A stretch of DNA of 14,505 nt, taken from contig CAYGXU010000081.1 of the NCBI GenBank assembly GCA_964353875.1, forward strand, positions 1-14,505, read 5' to 3'. Both the position numbers and the translations under genes were made by a program. The first letter of the stretch is position 1, and every line of letters starts with the position of its first letter. Origin of the DNA: MGNI01 sp964353875. Lineage in GTDB: Bacteria > Chloroflexota > Anaerolineae > Anaerolineales > E44-bin32. Under the pieces are notes generated by a model. That model was not told the DNA's origin. It did no database searches and saw only the letters and a program-made list of their open reading frames with translations. Shown piece by piece: positions 1 to 7,042 of the stretch.

Positions 1-428
1 TTCTCATCGGAATCGTTGGCCAACACGTTGAAGTTAACCGATGTGTCTTCTTTTGTGGTGATATTGTCATCCTGCGCGACGGGCGGCTCGTTCATGGTGA
101 AAAGGACCGCGGCCCAAAAGCCGGATGAGAGGTTGTAATTGGCACTCGTAGCGCGCCCGATCATCGAGGGCTGGCCCAAGGTATATCCCACCCGAAAATC
201 GGCAGAACTTGTGCTCGAGCCGATCGCGCCCCAGGTGGAGGCCACCAGGCGGTAATCGCGCGAACCTTCCTTGGCGTCAACGGACTGTTGATAGCCCTGC
301 GGGATGATAGGCATCTTACCCGCGTCGGACGCGCCTGGCTTGAGTGCGCCTGCCTCCCCCGGGATCAGCAATAGAACAATGACGAGAACGAACGCAACTG
401 CCAAGGAGCGATAGCGTTGAATGTTCAT
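1..428 (-). CDS. Secreted protein with Ig/cadherin-like repeat start (C-terminus outside window)
   Basis: Translated from the ATG at 428 back to the window edge, this gives 142 residues with no stop, so the gene is cut off at its 3' side. Residues 1-28 form a signal peptide: basic MNIQRYR, a hydrophobic core AVAFVLVIVLLLI, and a likely cleavage near GEAGA. Residues 59-106 hold DYRLVAST, then FRVGYTLGQP and NYNLSSGFW, a pattern recurrent in exported Chloroflexota proteins. From residue 114, NEPPVAQDDNITTKEDTS then VLANDSDE matches the opening of the cadherin-like/Ig-like repeats found in large cell-surface proteins. The start has a purine-rich AAGGGGA ribosome site about 6 nt upstream. The role is probably extracellular binding or surface structure, but no substrate can be named. 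Signal peptide and repeat class are fairly secure; function is unknown. Confidence 0.8.
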   Translation of the reverse strand, partial: MNIQRYRSLAVAFVLVIVLLLIPGEAGALKPGASDAGKMPIIPQGYQQSVDAKEGSRDYRLVASTWGAIGSSTSSADFRVGYTLGQPSMIGRATSANYNLSSGFWAAVLFTMNEPPVAQDDNITTKEDTSVNFNVLANDSDE

Positions 429-857
429 GACACGTCCCCTTTCTCTCTGACCGCGAATGGGAGAGAGGTTTTTATGCATCTGATAATGAGGTCTTCATCC
501 CATGTTTCATTTTTTCGGCTATCTCTGCTATTACGGCGCAATTTCGCACAACTTTGTATGATTTGCCCGGCTCTACCCCCCTTTCATCCCCCCATTTGCG
601 CCTTCAGATGCCCGTTAAACCCAGAATCTTGGCGGCGCAAATGGGGGGACAGAGGGGGGTGATGGGCAACATTGCGCTGCAATAGCTGAGGCGGCTCTCG
701 CGTCGCCCTTGGACCGGTTGCAGCCCAACTTTCTTCGATGGAAATTTGGTAAAGACCATGGTAAGGCCGCAACACTAGAGAACCTCATCCAAGCCCCGAC
801 ATTGTATACTCCCATCAAGGCGCGATCCATTCAATTTAACCGGCCCCAATCGTAGGC
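429..857. other. Gene-free interval between two secreted-protein genes
   Basis: This 429-bp gap lies between two minus-strand genes and has no credible coding sequence; the short ORFs in it have no ribosome site and proline/arginine-rich, low-quality translations. It holds the large inverted repeat at 563-669. There is also a 6-bp CTCTCT/AGAGAG stem (443-448 with 462-467) immediately upstream of the ribosome site of the gene starting at 428. I could not find a convincing promoter or a U-run terminator here. Confidence 0.6.
563..669. repeat. Nested G/C-tract inverted repeat (palindromic element)
   Basis: Three successive arms pair perfectly. The inner arm 588-602 (CCCCCCATTTGCGCC) pairs with 634-648, 15 bp around a 31-nt centre. 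The middle arm 575-581 (ACCCCCC) pairs with 654-660. The outer arm 563-568 (TTGCCC) pairs with 664-669. The arms are separated by internal loops of 6/5 and 6/3 nt, for a total of 28 Watson-Crick pairs. No target-site duplication is visible and no U-run follows on either strand, so it does not look like a simple intrinsic terminator. It could be a REP- or MITE-like palindrome, a transcript-end structure for the gene ending at 858, or a leader structure for the gene starting at 428. Confidence 0.75.
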
Positions 858-1820
858 TTAGTATCCTAGATTCATACATATCGCTTCGCATTTCACCCAG
901 GCCACATCACCATCTGCCTCAGCTTTAAACCACCAATTGGGTTGATCCGAGCCATAGAAAGTTTTCGGTCCTTCAGGGGAGTATCCTTTATTTGCGCTTG
1001 CATCAAAAGAGATGATGCATTTTCCTCGATCCTCTGGGTCACTCTCCTCACCCGCCACTTCATAAGCCAAAATCGAACAGAAATCCCATTGCCCGAGATT
1101 GACTTCTTTATATCTTGGCCCTGTCTCGTATGCATCGGTATAGTACACCTGGTAAGTCATTGTAGTGCCATGCCAGGACATATCGCCCCAGACCTTTAAC
1201 TTCGTGTCAAGAACACCTTCGCCACTGCCAACGACGACTTTGGTGTCAGGTGCAAGCACGACGACACCTTCACTATCGACCGTGGCCGCATCATTTGGAG
1301 TGCCATCCGGAGCGGATAGACCGTAGGCGCGATTCGCTGTCGTGGCATAGTCGGCATTGGAGGCGTGCTCCACATTGGCGGCATGGTCGGCATAGAGGGC
1401 ATAGGGTACCCGGCCGACTCGCTGTCGGGGATACATATCTCCTTCTCCGGCATCAATCCCAAGATAGACTTCGGGGTTGCTCCAAACGCTCGCCGGGATG
1501 GCATTTTTGCTGCCCAGCATCACGTTAAATAACCCGCCATTAACGGGCACATTCGGATGCGTTTCTTCCCAGTCCGCTTGAGCGTTGCTTTCCGCGGCAT
1601 AGAGGCGGAAGGTGAGGGTGACCGCGCCCTGGAGCGGCTTGCCATCTTTATCCGTCAGATATCCCTGATAGCTGATGCCACTGGGGGATGGGTCAGGATT
1701 GGCCAGAGCTTCCGGCATGGCAAAGGCGCGAAACCCAACCAGCAACAATGCCACTATTGCGATGGTACCCGCATTGGGGATCAATTGGTGTTTCAAGGTT
1801 TGTGATATACGTGTATTCAT
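858..1820 (-). CDS. Secreted protein with fibre-like 'ISYQG' domain and Cys-containing C-terminal domain
   Basis: This is a 320-residue exported protein. A signal peptide covers residues 1-40, with hydrophobic core AIVALLLVGF and an ALA cleavage site before NPDP. Residues 49-143 form the exported-domain pattern ISYQGYLTDKDGKPL, FRLYAAE, WEET, VPVNGGLFNVMLGS, YLGIDAG, PRQRVGRVPYALYAD. An Ala/Asp-rich repeat follows (ADHAANVEHASNADYATTA, residues 144-162), resembling the linker between this domain and C-terminal modules. The last 80 residues contain four Cys (C248, C268, C311, C315) and many aromatic residues, recalling the C-terminal domain of pilus-tip or shufflon-type adhesins; that likeness is inference. 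The start is well supported by AAAGGAGA about 6 nt upstream of the ATG. Likely outside the cell or at its surface, perhaps binding a ligand. It is on the same strand as the secreted gene at 428 but 429 bp away, so co-transcription is unproven. Confidence 0.82.
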   Translation of the reverse strand: MNTRISQTLKHQLIPNAGTIAIVALLLVGFRAFAMPEALANPDPSPSGISYQGYLTDKDGKPLQGAVTLTFRLYAAESNAQADWEETHPNVPVNGGLFNVMLGSKNAIPASVWSNPEVYLGIDAGEGDMYPRQRVGRVPYALYADHAANVEHASNADYATTANRAYGLSAPDGTPNDAATVDSEGVVVLAPDTKVVVGSGEGVLDTKLKVWGDMSWHGTTMTYQVYYTDAYETGPRYKEVNLGQWDFCSILAYEVAGEESDPEDRGKCIISFDASANKGYSPEGPKTFYGSDQPNWWFKAEADGDVAWVKCEAICMNLGY

Positions 1821-1941
1821 GAGACTCTCCTTTCGTTTCCTTTGGTAGTCAATTCATCTCTCTTATATCCGGTTCTGAGTTAAGACCGGCTTCAGGAAGC
1901 TGCCACTAACAAACTCACTTACCAGAGCGCGGTCACTGCGC

Positions 1942-2175
1942 TCACATTCCTGCCGATCTCCCTCCATCCGTTTTCATCAATTCGGCCTGCAGGAAATCAA
2001 ACAAGTCTTCCAGTGTAGCGAAGCCTTTCTTGATTGGTTCTTTGTTTATCTTCACCAACATGAAACGCCAGATCCGCTCTGCATTCTCCTCCTCCCGCCA
2101 ACAACGCAAAAGGAAGGCTCGGTAGGGGAGTCTCCTCGCCTGGCGATGTTGTCTATACGCCCAATCCTCTGACAT
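1942..2175 (-). CDS. Small conserved-looking protein of unknown function
   Basis: This gene encodes 77 residues from the ATG at 2175, which has AGGG about 7 nt upstream. A TTG at 2199 would add eight residues. The sequence is cytoplasmic in character, with a basic, Arg-rich N-terminal half (YRQHRQARRLPYR), then FLLRCWREEENAERIWRF, and a C-terminal GFATLEDLFDFLQAEL. I associate this layout (LLRxWRE, then WRF, then GFxxLExLxxFL) with small proteins that recur in Chloroflexota genomes, but I know of no function. No signal peptide or membrane segment is seen. It lies between the secreted-protein gene and the divergent BTAD regulator. It could be a chance ORF, but the ordered aromatic/charged pattern argues for a real protein. 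Confidence 0.6.
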   Translation of the reverse strand: MSEDWAYRQHRQARRLPYRAFLLRCWREEENAERIWRFMLVKINKEPIKKGFATLEDLFDFLQAELMKTDGGRSAGM

Positions 2176-2610
2176 TCGAACCCTATCACTAATTTTCAAG
2201 TGCGGCGTTCCCCGATAAAGGCTTCCCCATCTTAGATTGGCAGGAGCTGGAGATCGATCTTATGAGGCATGAAAACTCAATTATTCTCAGCGCAATCCTT
2301 TCTGCAGCCCTGTTTTTATGACCGAATCCATTGGGGGGTTTTATATACAACCGCAGGTGAAACTTATACGTAATCAATCCATCACGATGAAACGAACAAT
2401 GGGTGTATTTTGAATATACCAAATCCGCGTCACGAGATCGTTACGGAAGAAAAACCTTGCTTTACTCTTCCAATTCTGGTAATAATATGTGTGAGGGGTT
2501 ATGTAAGGCAATTAAGAGGATTCATTGTCGCTATAAATTAAATTGTTTGCTTTCTCTCCCAACCTTCTATCATGCCGCTTCTTTTTCCCCATCCTTGTTA
2601 TGGAGGGGTC
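2176..2610. other. Divergent intergenic region before the BTAD regulator
   Basis: This 435-bp, A/T-richer stretch separates the minus-strand small gene from the plus-strand regulator. ORFs of 77 and 93 codons cross it, but their translations look random and the second runs out of frame into the regulator gene. It should hold the promoters of both flanking genes. The only promoter candidate I can point to is the weak one at 2457-2485. No tRNA, CRISPR or clear operator repeat is seen. Confidence 0.5.
2457..2485 (+). promoter_or_regulatory. Weak candidate promoter for the BTAD regulator
   Basis: TTGCTT (2457-2462) and TAATAA (2480-2485) are separated by 17 nt, the right spacing for a sigma70-type promoter, and lie about 125 nt before the regulator start. 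Each box matches the consensus only partly, so this is a tentative call in an A/T-rich region where chance matches are common. Confidence 0.25.
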
Positions 2611-3426
2611 ATGGCGCGATTGGAAATTTCGCTACTTGGATGTTTCCGTGTTTCTGTAAACGGAAAAACCATCACAACATTTGAATCGGATAAAGCGCGT
2701 GCGCTGCTCGCCTATCTTGTTGTCGAAAGCGAGCGTCCACACCGTCGTGAATCCCTGGCAGCCCTGTTCTGGCCGGATCATTCGGAGGTGATGGCACGAA
2801 ACAATCTGCGCCAGACCCTTTACCGTCTTCAGCGAGCCATTTCCAATGAGGAGGTTGCCCCCCTTCATTTACTGGTCACGCCTCACGATATCCAATTCAA
2901 TCGAGGCAGTGACCATTGGTTGGACACCGCCCAGTTCATGGATCTGCTTATTGCCTGTGAAAGCCATCATCCCAAGGGACTTTTTCTTTGTGAATCCTGT
3001 GTGGAACATCTTCGAAAAGTAATTTCCTTGTATCGGGGGGACTTTCTCACTGGTTTTTCAACTTTCGGCAGCCAACACTTTGAATGGTGGTTGCTGTCGC
3101 AACAAGAAATGTTTCACCACCGGACTTTGGAGGTTCTGTCCTGCCTGGAGTACTACTTTGAAAGTCGATTTGATTATGCCCAGGCCAGCCTTTATGCGAA
3201 GCGTGCGCTCGAGCTAGAGCCGTGGCAAGAGACGATGCACTGCCGACTGATGCGTCTGTTGGCACTTAATGGGCAACGTTGCGCCGCATTACACCAATAC
3301 CAGACCTGTCAGCACATCCTGGCAACCGAATTTAGAGTAGCACCCTCTTCGGAAACTACCCGACTCTATGATCAGATTCGAAGCGGAGAACCGGTTAACA
3401 TAGGAGAACTTACTCCAGCTCTCTGA
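2611..3426 (+). CDS. Stand-alone BTAD/SARP-type transcriptional regulator
   Basis: This gene encodes 271 residues from the ATG at 2611, chosen because GGAGGGG lies 3 nt upstream and the domain begins at MARLEISLLG; an ATG at 2572 would only add 13 unrelated residues. Residues 1-97 resemble the winged-helix DNA-binding part of SARP/AfsR-type activators (LLGCFRVSVNGK, KARALLAYLV, RRESLAALFWPD, ARNNLRQTLYRLQRAI). Residues 125-265 form the helical bacterial transcriptional activator domain (LYRGDFLTGF, FEWWLLSQQE, YAKRALELEPWQETMHCRLMR, ALHQYQTCQHIL). Many Chloroflexota relatives continue into an NB-ARC ATPase and TPR repeats; this one stops after the BTAD domain, and I could not find a readable continuation downstream. 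It is expected to activate nearby genes in the cytoplasm. The secreted-protein and small-protein genes next door are possible targets, but no binding repeats were identified. Confidence 0.85.
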   Translation: MARLEISLLGCFRVSVNGKTITTFESDKARALLAYLVVESERPHRRESLAALFWPDHSEVMARNNLRQTLYRLQRAISNEEVAPLHLLVTPHDIQFNRGSDHWLDTAQFMDLLIACESHHPKGLFLCESCVEHLRKVISLYRGDFLTGFSTFGSQHFEWWLLSQQEMFHHRTLEVLSCLEYYFESRFDYAQASLYAKRALELEPWQETMHCRLMRLLALNGQRCAALHQYQTCQHILATEFRVAPSSETTRLYDQIRSGEPVNIGELTPAL

Positions 3427-3846
3427 GGTCCGTTGCCCGATCTCTTCTCACCACGCACAATGTCACGATCAGTACATCTTTCGAAAGTAGAAAGGGGTCG
3501 GTTGACCAAATCAAATCAAATAAAGGAAAAAACTTGGCTTAAGTTGCCAACAATCTCCAGCGGCATTTTCTCCTGATTTACAACCACCTCGTGCTTTCTC
3601 CATTCCTGCCTGCTCATTAGCCCGTTCTCTTTTCCGGCAAATCGAATTTCTGGATTTAAATGATAACTCTTAATAGATGCAAATGAATCAATGCCGTGGG
3701 TAAGACGAGATGACTGTCGCAGCCGATGGGAGAGCCACCTTGGGTGGATGGCTGGCGAACAACTTTCACTCTTCCGTGGTCCGATTAATCAAGGAGTGGT
3801 TTTTTAATATCTGGCGTATCTTCTATCTCTCCCCCTTTGTCAGCAG
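3427..3846. other. Gene-free convergent interval
   Basis: This 420-bp interval lies between the 3' ends of the regulator (plus) and ribF (minus), so terminators are expected. Small stems are present: TTGGC/GCCAA (3534-3550) and CCACC/GGTGG (3735-3747, with TTG as turn... inside a larger AGCCA/TGGCT pairing, 3733-3753). Neither is followed by a convincing U-run, so I do not call an intrinsic terminator. A 66-codon ORF at 3710-3910 runs into the 3' end of ribF and lacks a ribosome site; I do not regard it as a gene. Confidence 0.5.
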
Positions 3847-4803
3847 TTACATTCTGATATTCTGGTCATCCTTTATGCTGGCCTCAAGCAGGATTTCCTG
3901 TGCATGTTGAACATCACACCTGATCTGATCTCGTAATTCATCTGAATTGGCAAATCGCTTTTCATCACGTATACGATCAATAAAAGTCAAATGGAGATCC
4001 TTCTGGTAAAGCTCCCCACTGAAATTTAAAAGATGGGCTTCTATAACGAGATCCTCATGACCTTCGCTAAAAGTTGGACGAACACCGATGTTGACAACCG
4101 CATCATAGACGGTGTCATCCACATTCGCTCTACATGCATACACGCCTGAGGCAGGATAGGCATGTTCCTTCCAAATCGATAAATTAGCGGTCGGGAAACC
4201 GAGTCGATGACCACGTCCCGCTCCGGGGATGATTGTGCCTGAGAGGGCAAACGGTCTGCCCAGGAAACGTGTTGTTCGGGCGATATTACCCGCCTTCAAT
4301 GCCTCGCGGACTTTCGATGAACTGATCATTTCCTCCCCCTCAACGATTGGAGGCACTACGTAAAGCCCGAAACCACGCTCTGCAGAAGCCTCGGTTAGAT
4401 ATTGGATATTCCCCTCCCGTTGATGTCCGAATGCAAAGTTCACACCGGCCCATAAACCTCTGAATTGGAGATGATCATTGAGCCAATTTAAGAAATCACC
4501 CGCCTTCACTTGAGACCGTTGGTGATCAAAATGTAAAGTCACGATAAAATCAATCCCATGCCCACCCAAGAGATTTGCTTTTTCCTCCGGGGAAGTGAGG
4601 TAGAACGAATTTTGAGGTCCATTTAACACAATAGCCGGATGAGGGTAGAAAGTCACCACGACCGATGGCATTATTAATCTCTTCGCCTCGGCGACCATCA
4701 ATGCAACGGTTCTCTGATGACCTAGGTGGACACCATCGTATGAACCGATCGTGAGTTGACAAGCGGATAATGAAAGATCTTCTAGAACGCGAAGGTGCTG
4801 CAT
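3847..4803 (-). CDS. ribF: Bifunctional riboflavin kinase / FAD synthetase
   Basis: This 318-residue protein has the usual length for RibF. It phosphorylates riboflavin to FMN and then adenylylates FMN to FAD in the cytoplasm. The N-terminal nucleotidyltransferase domain shows TIGSYDGVHLGHQ (residues 18-30), VVTFYPHP (49-56) and ISSSKVREAL (160-169). The C-terminal riboflavin kinase domain shows GAGRGHRLGFPTANL (194-208), NIGVRPTF (238-245) and IEAHLLNFSGELY (254-266), with E255 at the expected catalytic Glu. I chose the ATG at 4803 because the family starts about 20 residues before TIGxxDGVH; the open frame continues upstream only by reading through truB. The gene starts 10 nt after the truB stop and has no strong ribosome site, so translational coupling to truB is likely. 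It is the last gene of the operon. Confidence 0.96.
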   Translation of the reverse strand: MQHLRVLEDLSLSACQLTIGSYDGVHLGHQRTVALMVAEAKRLIMPSVVVTFYPHPAIVLNGPQNSFYLTSPEEKANLLGGHGIDFIVTLHFDHQRSQVKAGDFLNWLNDHLQFRGLWAGVNFAFGHQREGNIQYLTEASAERGFGLYVVPPIVEGEEMISSSKVREALKAGNIARTTRFLGRPFALSGTIIPGAGRGHRLGFPTANLSIWKEHAYPASGVYACRANVDDTVYDAVVNIGVRPTFSEGHEDLVIEAHLLNFSGELYQKDLHLTFIDRIRDEKRFANSDELRDQIRCDVQHAQEILLEASIKDDQNIRM

Positions 4804-4813
4804 AGAATAACAA

Positions 4814-5692
4814 TCAGATGAATACTTTCCTGGGATGCCAAAGGGTGCCATCCTCCACAGCTTCGAGTATGGCAACAAGTTCGGAATCCGGGCCAATCGC
4901 ACGTGCCATTCCAAAGGATCCTGCTTCTGCGGGCATGCGATGACCAAATCGTATCTTCTCCAGGGCCTCTTGAGTCACTTCAACTTTGGGAAATTCGGGC
5001 AGAGCATCCGCTGCTGGGATGACATATCGTTCCCATTTATCCACCATGAAGCCCACCTCCAATTTTGGCAGAGGCACCGCATCCTCAATCGCAAAGGGAC
5101 CCGCTTTAACGCGGCGAAGCGCAGCGAGATGAGCCCCGGTGGAAAGTTTTTCCCCTAGATCATGAGCCAGGGAACGGATATAAGTCCCTGCTGAACATTC
5201 GATCTCTAATGTGAGATCCGGCGGTTTGTAGGTGCCTATTTTAAGATCATGGATGACCACTTCTCTCGGTTCCAAATCTAGCTCCTCTCCCTCACGCGCC
5301 AATTCATAAGCTTTCTTTCCACCGATCTTGATGGCACTATAGGGAGGAGGAACTTGATGAATCTCTCCCATAAATTGTGGCAAGTTGGCTTCAATTTCTT
5401 TACGAGTAGGTGCATTCCCGGTTTCTCGTAGCACCTCGCCCTCCGCATCGTATGTACGGGTTGCCAAACCAAAGCGGATAACCGCCTGATAGCGCTTCGA
5501 TGAGGTCGAGAGGTATTCACTGAGTCGCGTGGCTGCACCCAGACAAAGGATCAGCACACCAGAGGCACGCGGATCCAACGTTCCGGCATGCCCTACCTTC
5601 CGAATCCCAGTTCCCCGACGAACAATGCTGACCACTTGATGGGAAGTTGGACCAACGGGTTTATCGACAATCAGTAATCCAAATTCTTTCAT
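4814..5692 (-). CDS. truB: tRNA pseudouridine(55) synthase
   Basis: This 292-residue protein converts U55 of the tRNA T-loop to pseudouridine. It opens with the typical GLLIVDKPVGPTSH (residues 5-18). The catalytic Asp is D40 in GHAGTLDPRASGVL (34-47). The second conserved motif, KRYQAVIRFGLATRTYDAEG, starts at about residue 66, followed by PPPYSAIKIGGKKAYELAREG and CSAGTYIRSLAHDLG. The C-terminal 70 residues fit a small TruB_C/PUA-like tRNA-binding domain. The ATG overlaps the nrnA stop by 4 nt (ATGA), and GGAGG lies about 7 nt upstream, so the two genes are probably translationally coupled. truB followed by ribF is a widespread gene order. Confidence 0.97.
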   Translation of the reverse strand: MKEFGLLIVDKPVGPTSHQVVSIVRRGTGIRKVGHAGTLDPRASGVLILCLGAATRLSEYLSTSSKRYQAVIRFGLATRTYDAEGEVLRETGNAPTRKEIEANLPQFMGEIHQVPPPYSAIKIGGKKAYELAREGEELDLEPREVVIHDLKIGTYKPPDLTLEIECSAGTYIRSLAHDLGEKLSTGAHLAALRRVKAGPFAIEDAVPLPKLEVGFMVDKWERYVIPAADALPEFPKVEVTQEALEKIRFGHRMPAEAGSFGMARAIGPDSELVAILEAVEDGTLWHPRKVFI

Positions 5693-6660
5693 CGTTCCGC
5701 CTCCGTTGAGAGGTTATGGATGGCGCGCGTCGCTGTCAACACAGCGGAAACGATATCCTCCAAATCTCCCGTGATCATCGCACCAGCAGCAGCTTCGTGC
5801 CCCCCGCCTCCGAATTGCTCAGCCAGACGTGCCACATCAATACCGCCGCGCGCACGCCAACTGACCTTTACCCCGCTATCTGGTTGCTCTACCAGGATAA
5901 TGGCTATTTCTGCCCCTTCAATTGTACTTAATAAATTAATCAAATCCGCATCATCCAGTCCATTGTATCCTACATAATCGCGGTCAGCCTGCCTGAGGGT
6001 TGTCCAAACAATCCCATCTTCCTGCATTAGTCGGGAAAGCCCGCAACCCCAATAGCGTGCGCCAACATAGGTCCGTTGATTCAAGGAACGCTCGATAATG
6101 GTCGCTAGCGGCGCGCCCATCTCCTGCCATTCAGCAGCCAATCTCAATACACCTGGGGTGACATTTTTCGTGCGGAAGCCAATGGTATCGGTGATCAGAC
6201 CTGTTAGAAGATTTGTCGCTATTTCAGCATCCATCGGTAATTTCAACTCAAAGATGAATCGGTAGAGCAACTCCGTTGTTGATACTGCATGCGGATCTAC
6301 CCAATTAATTTTACCGAATCGTGTATTGGTCGAGTGGTGATCTATATTGATATCGATTTGAGCTACATCCACTCCCTTTGGGAGTGCCAAACGCTTCTGA
6401 TCTGCGCAATCCAAGGCAATGAAGAGATCGGAACCCGATGGGAATGTGCGTGTTAGCAGATCCGCACCTGGCAAGAATTGATAACGCTTCGGAATCCCAT
6501 CGGGAAGATACCAATAGGCGGAGTATTTCCCCTTGGTCAGACAAAGGCCCAGGGCGAGTAAGGAAGCGATTGCATCGCCGTCTGCCCGTTGATGCGTCAA
6601 GATTGTGACGGTATTCGCTTCCTGAAGCCGCCGCATCGCCCTGGCAGCATTACTACTCAC
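5689..6660 (-). CDS. nrnA: DHH-family nanoRNase / pAp phosphatase
   Basis: This DHH/DHHA1 phosphoesterase probably degrades short oligoribonucleotides and dephosphorylates 3'-phosphoadenosine 5'-phosphate. Counting from a GTG at 6660 (323 residues), the metal-binding motifs are HQRADGD (23-29), ALDCAD (82-87) and the signature NIDHHS (105-110). The C-terminal DHHA1 motif GGGGHEAAAG begins at residue 284. I chose the GTG at 6660 because it overlaps the rbfA stop by only 8 nt, follows a GGAG, and leaves a family-typical N-terminus. An ATG at 6714 is also in frame but would overlap rbfA by 62 nt and add residues that look like out-of-frame rbfA coding. The 3' end overlaps truB by 4 nt. The order rbfA-nrnA-truB is common in bacteria. 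Confidence 0.93.
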   Translation of the reverse strand: MSSNAARAMRRLQEANTVTILTHQRADGDAIASLLALGLCLTKGKYSAYWYLPDGIPKRYQFLPGADLLTRTFPSGSDLFIALDCADQKRLALPKGVDVAQIDINIDHHSTNTRFGKINWVDPHAVSTTELLYRFIFELKLPMDAEIATNLLTGLITDTIGFRTKNVTPGVLRLAAEWQEMGAPLATIIERSLNQRTYVGARYWGCGLSRLMQEDGIVWTTLRQADRDYVGYNGLDDADLINLLSTIEGAEIAIILVEQPDSGVKVSWRARGGIDVARLAEQFGGGGHEAAAGAMITGDLEDIVSAVLTATRAIHNLSTEAER

Positions 6661-7030
6661 GATCCCCACTCTCCGTACCTTTTTTTTCCTGCTTAAGTTG
6701 GGTAAGAAGTTCATCGATCCTTGCCCCTTGGTAAGGGGAGGGATCCTGCCGAAACCGAAGGTGCGGAAAGCTTCGCAACGGGATTTTAGCAGCCAATTGG
6801 CTTCTTAAATGACCTTGAGCTCCCTTTAAGGCGCTAAGGATCTCATTGATACGTTCATGAGCATCCAAAGCGGAGACATAGACCGTTGCGAACGCCAATT
6901 CCCGGTCCACATCTACTCCCGTGACAGTAACCATCCTTAAACGTGGATCGGATATCTCTTGTTGAAGAATCACGGAAAGCTCTTCAAGTATTCGACTGGC
7001 GATACGACGAGCGCGTGCATGACTGGCCAT
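6653..7030 (-). CDS. rbfA: 30S ribosome-binding factor A
   Basis: This 125-residue protein is of normal RbfA length. RbfA binds immature 30S subunits and helps process and fold the 5' end of 16S rRNA. The KH-like fold is recognisable from RIASRILEELSVILQQEI (residues 9-26), DPRLRMVTVTGVDV, FATVYVSALD, LKGAQGHLRSQLAAKI and LRFRQDPSPYQGARID, ending in a short charged tail. The ATG at 7030 follows GAGGGAG with good spacing, only 12 nt after the infB stop. The last 8 nt overlap the preferred nrnA start. Confidence 0.95.
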   Translation of the reverse strand: MASHARARRIASRILEELSVILQQEISDPRLRMVTVTGVDVDRELAFATVYVSALDAHERINEILSALKGAQGHLRSQLAAKIPLRSFPHLRFRQDPSPYQGARIDELLTQLKQEKKGTESGDRE

Positions 7031-7042
7031 GGGAACTCCCTC

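Noticed and set aside
429..560. Leader of the secreted-protein gene checked for a cyclic-di-GMP riboswitch
   Set aside because: The conserved core and receptor motifs of known cyclic-di-GMP riboswitches are not present on the minus strand.
2189..2684. ORFs crossing the region before the BTAD regulator (77 and 93 codons)
   Set aside because: The translations look random; the second overlaps the regulator out of frame. The strong GGAGGGG site belongs to the regulator start at 2611.
3733..3753. Possible intrinsic terminator of ribF or the BTAD gene
   Set aside because: The stem is short with alternative pairings, and neither strand has a U-run after it.
3710..3910. 66-codon plus-strand ORF with a hydrophobic middle
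   Set aside because: It has no ribosome site, runs antisense into the 3' end of ribF, and its hydrophobic stretch partly reflects reverse-complement coding of ribF. Not supported as a gene.
4804..4947. 48-residue N-terminal extension of RibF
   Set aside because: It would overlap truB and its sequence is unlike any RibF N-terminus; the ATG at 4803 fits the family start.
6661..6714. Upstream ATG start for nrnA
   Set aside because: It would overlap rbfA by 62 nt, and the added residues look like out-of-frame rbfA coding. It cannot be excluded completely.
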